Shown: in pieces, positions 50,972 to 51,730 of the stretch
Position numbering within the stretch: the stretch's first letter is position 1
How the letters are laid out: each line of letters opens with the position of its first letter
DNA from: an uncultured Paracoccaceae bacterium
GTDB lineage: Bacteria > Pseudomonadota > Alphaproteobacteria > Rhodobacterales > Rhodobacteraceae
Direction: 5' to 3'
DNA: 51,730 nucleotides
Assembly: GCA_938028765.1 (NCBI GenBank)
Contig: CALIZF010000034.1
Span: forward strand, 1-51,730
Made by a program: the position numbers and the translations under genes
The notes under the pieces: generated by a model
Told to the model about the DNA's origin: nothing
Database searches by the model: none
What the model saw: the letters and a program-made list of their open reading frames with translations, nothing else

Positions 50972-51730
50972 CTACCGCGCCAGGCACAGGACGCGGCCGA
51001 AGGGCGCGGGCGGGGCGGGGTCGCGCGGCACCGCCCAGATCACCGGAATTCGTCCCGGCCGCGGCGGGGTGGGCGCGTCGAGGTCGGTCAGCACGACGAT
51101 GGCGGCGGGTGCCAGCGCCGCCGCCGCCTGCATGACCGGGGCAAGGTCGGTGCCGCCGCCCCGCGCGAAGGGAAGGCCCGCGATCGCGGCCGGCGCGGCT
51201 GCGCCGTCCAGCACCCGGTGCGCCGTCACCGCGGTGTCGAAGGCCAGCACATGCATCTCGGCCCCGGTCCGCCGCCCGATGCCCGCGATCTGGGCCGCGA
51301 ACAGCGCGAGCGTCGCGTCGTCGACGGAGGTCGAGCAATCGACCGCCACCGCGAGGCGCAGCCGCGCAGCAGGTCGGGTGCGCGCGGCCTCCCAGGCGGG
51401 CTGCGGCCGACCGGCGCGCAGCGCGTCCGCATCGGCCGCCAGCCAGCGCCGCGCGGGGCGCGCGGCCGGCGCGGTGGCCGCCGGGGACAGCGCGCGGGCG
51501 ACGAGGCCCCGCAAGGCCCGTTCCCAGGGCGTGGCGCTGCGCGGCAGGTCCAGAAGCCCGGACGCCAACGTGCCGATGCCCCGGCCCGCCGCCCGGCCCG
51601 CCGCCAGCGCGCGGGCGATCCGGTCCTGCCAGTCGGAATCGTCGAGCGCGTCCCGCCCCCCGCCGCCCGGCGCGGGTAGCAGGTCGGGGCGGAATCCCGC
51701 CGCCGCGGCATGGGCATGCGCCGCCGCCGC
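50972..51730 (-). CDS. DUF2201/VWA-like domain protein, 5' end missing
   Basis: At least 252 residues, cut by the right edge. Reading from the edge there is an Ala/His-rich start, then FRPDLLPAPGGGGRDALDDS and DWQDRIARALAAGRAAGRGI, the conserved linker of DUF2201 proteins, then PWERALRGLVARAL. The C-terminal half is a von Willebrand A-like domain with MIDAS residues DCSTS, the Thr of GGGTDLAPVM and the Asp of VVLTDLD. Members combine a putative metallopeptidase N terminus with this VWA part and usually follow a MoxR-type AAA ATPase gene; both would lie right of the window. Confidence 0.85.
   Translation of the reverse strand, partial: AAAAHAHAAAAGFRPDLLPAPGGGGRDALDDSDWQDRIARALAAGRAAGRGIGTLASGLLDLPRSATPWERALRGLVARALSPAATAPAARPARRWLAADADALRAGRPQPAWEAARTRPAARLRLAVAVDCSTSVDDATLALFAAQIAGIGRRTGAEMHVLAFDTAVTAHRVLDGAAAPAAIAGLPFARGGGTDLAPVMQAAAALAPAAIVVLTDLDAPTPPRPGRIPVIWAVPRDPAPPAPFGRVLCLAR

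Overview
The window is a very GC-rich (about 70% by eye), gene-dense chromosomal segment from an alphaproteobacterium, most likely a member of the Rhodobacterales (Rhodobacter/Paracoccus/Roseobacter relatives). The reasons are the gene set and its order: pdhA, a lipoyl-bearing pdhB and pdhC behind a divIC/ftsB gene; bamE facing DUF177, rpmF, plsX, fabH, ihfA and a MerR gene; the long tandem-domain dCTP deaminase; lysC followed by ptsP; UPF0262 followed by a low-molecular-weight phosphatase; an LdtR-type MarR regulator; and a GTTC-N7-GTTC SOS box of the alphaproteobacterial LexA type. Nearly everything reads as core chromosome. The only mobile-element trace is a transposase tail at the extreme left edge. 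The right edge cuts a DUF2201/VWA-like gene.

Layout. 1-482: transposase remnant and an empty stretch. 482-4977: hexapeptide acyltransferase, DUF3237 protein, a GntR/FCD regulator with a strong palindrome in the divergent promoter, a FabL-like enoyl-ACP-reductase-type SDR with similar motifs upstream, and an AidB-like acyl-CoA dehydrogenase. 5137-9241: ftsB-like gene and the pyruvate dehydrogenase operon; the lipoyl domains of pdhB and pdhC are almost identical in DNA. 9367-15496: EamA transporter, DUF1223 protein, aconitase, Tat-exported alkaline phosphatase. 15559-23099: dCTP deaminase, tRNA-Pro(GGG), MerR, IHF alpha, the rpmF-plsX-fabH lipid cluster, DUF177, BamE and dGTPase.

23099-30033: ErpA-like Fe-S protein with the pxpABC 5-oxoprolinase, a GMC oxidoreductase, and a tightly overlapping glutathione peroxidase / histone-deacetylase-like / ThpR operon. 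30220-35500: NUDIX, DUF1178, aspartate kinase, PtsP, DUF167. 35569-41194: a conserved unknown with a hydrolase-like fold, UPF0262, phosphatase, an orphan ImuA-like gene behind a perfect SOS box, a Tas-type aldo/keto reductase with two overlapping lipoprotein genes, and an XRE regulator. 41352-51730: fatty-acid desaturase, LdtR, SdhE, aspartate aminotransferase, MATE exporter, a His-rich NicO metal transporter with a DUF1007 partner, an esterase/class II aldolase pair, and the partial VWA-like gene.

I do not see a clearly new multi-gene system such as an antiphage island, CRISPR array or biosynthetic cluster. The best leads are the orphan SOS-controlled imuA, the GPx-HDAC-ThpR gene chain with its apparent CTG start, the GntR/FabL-like/DUF3237 regulon with matching operator candidates, and the sequence-homogenised lipoyl domains. 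Boundaries were chosen by reading start codons, ribosome binding sites and overlaps; family names come from motif recognition, not a database search.
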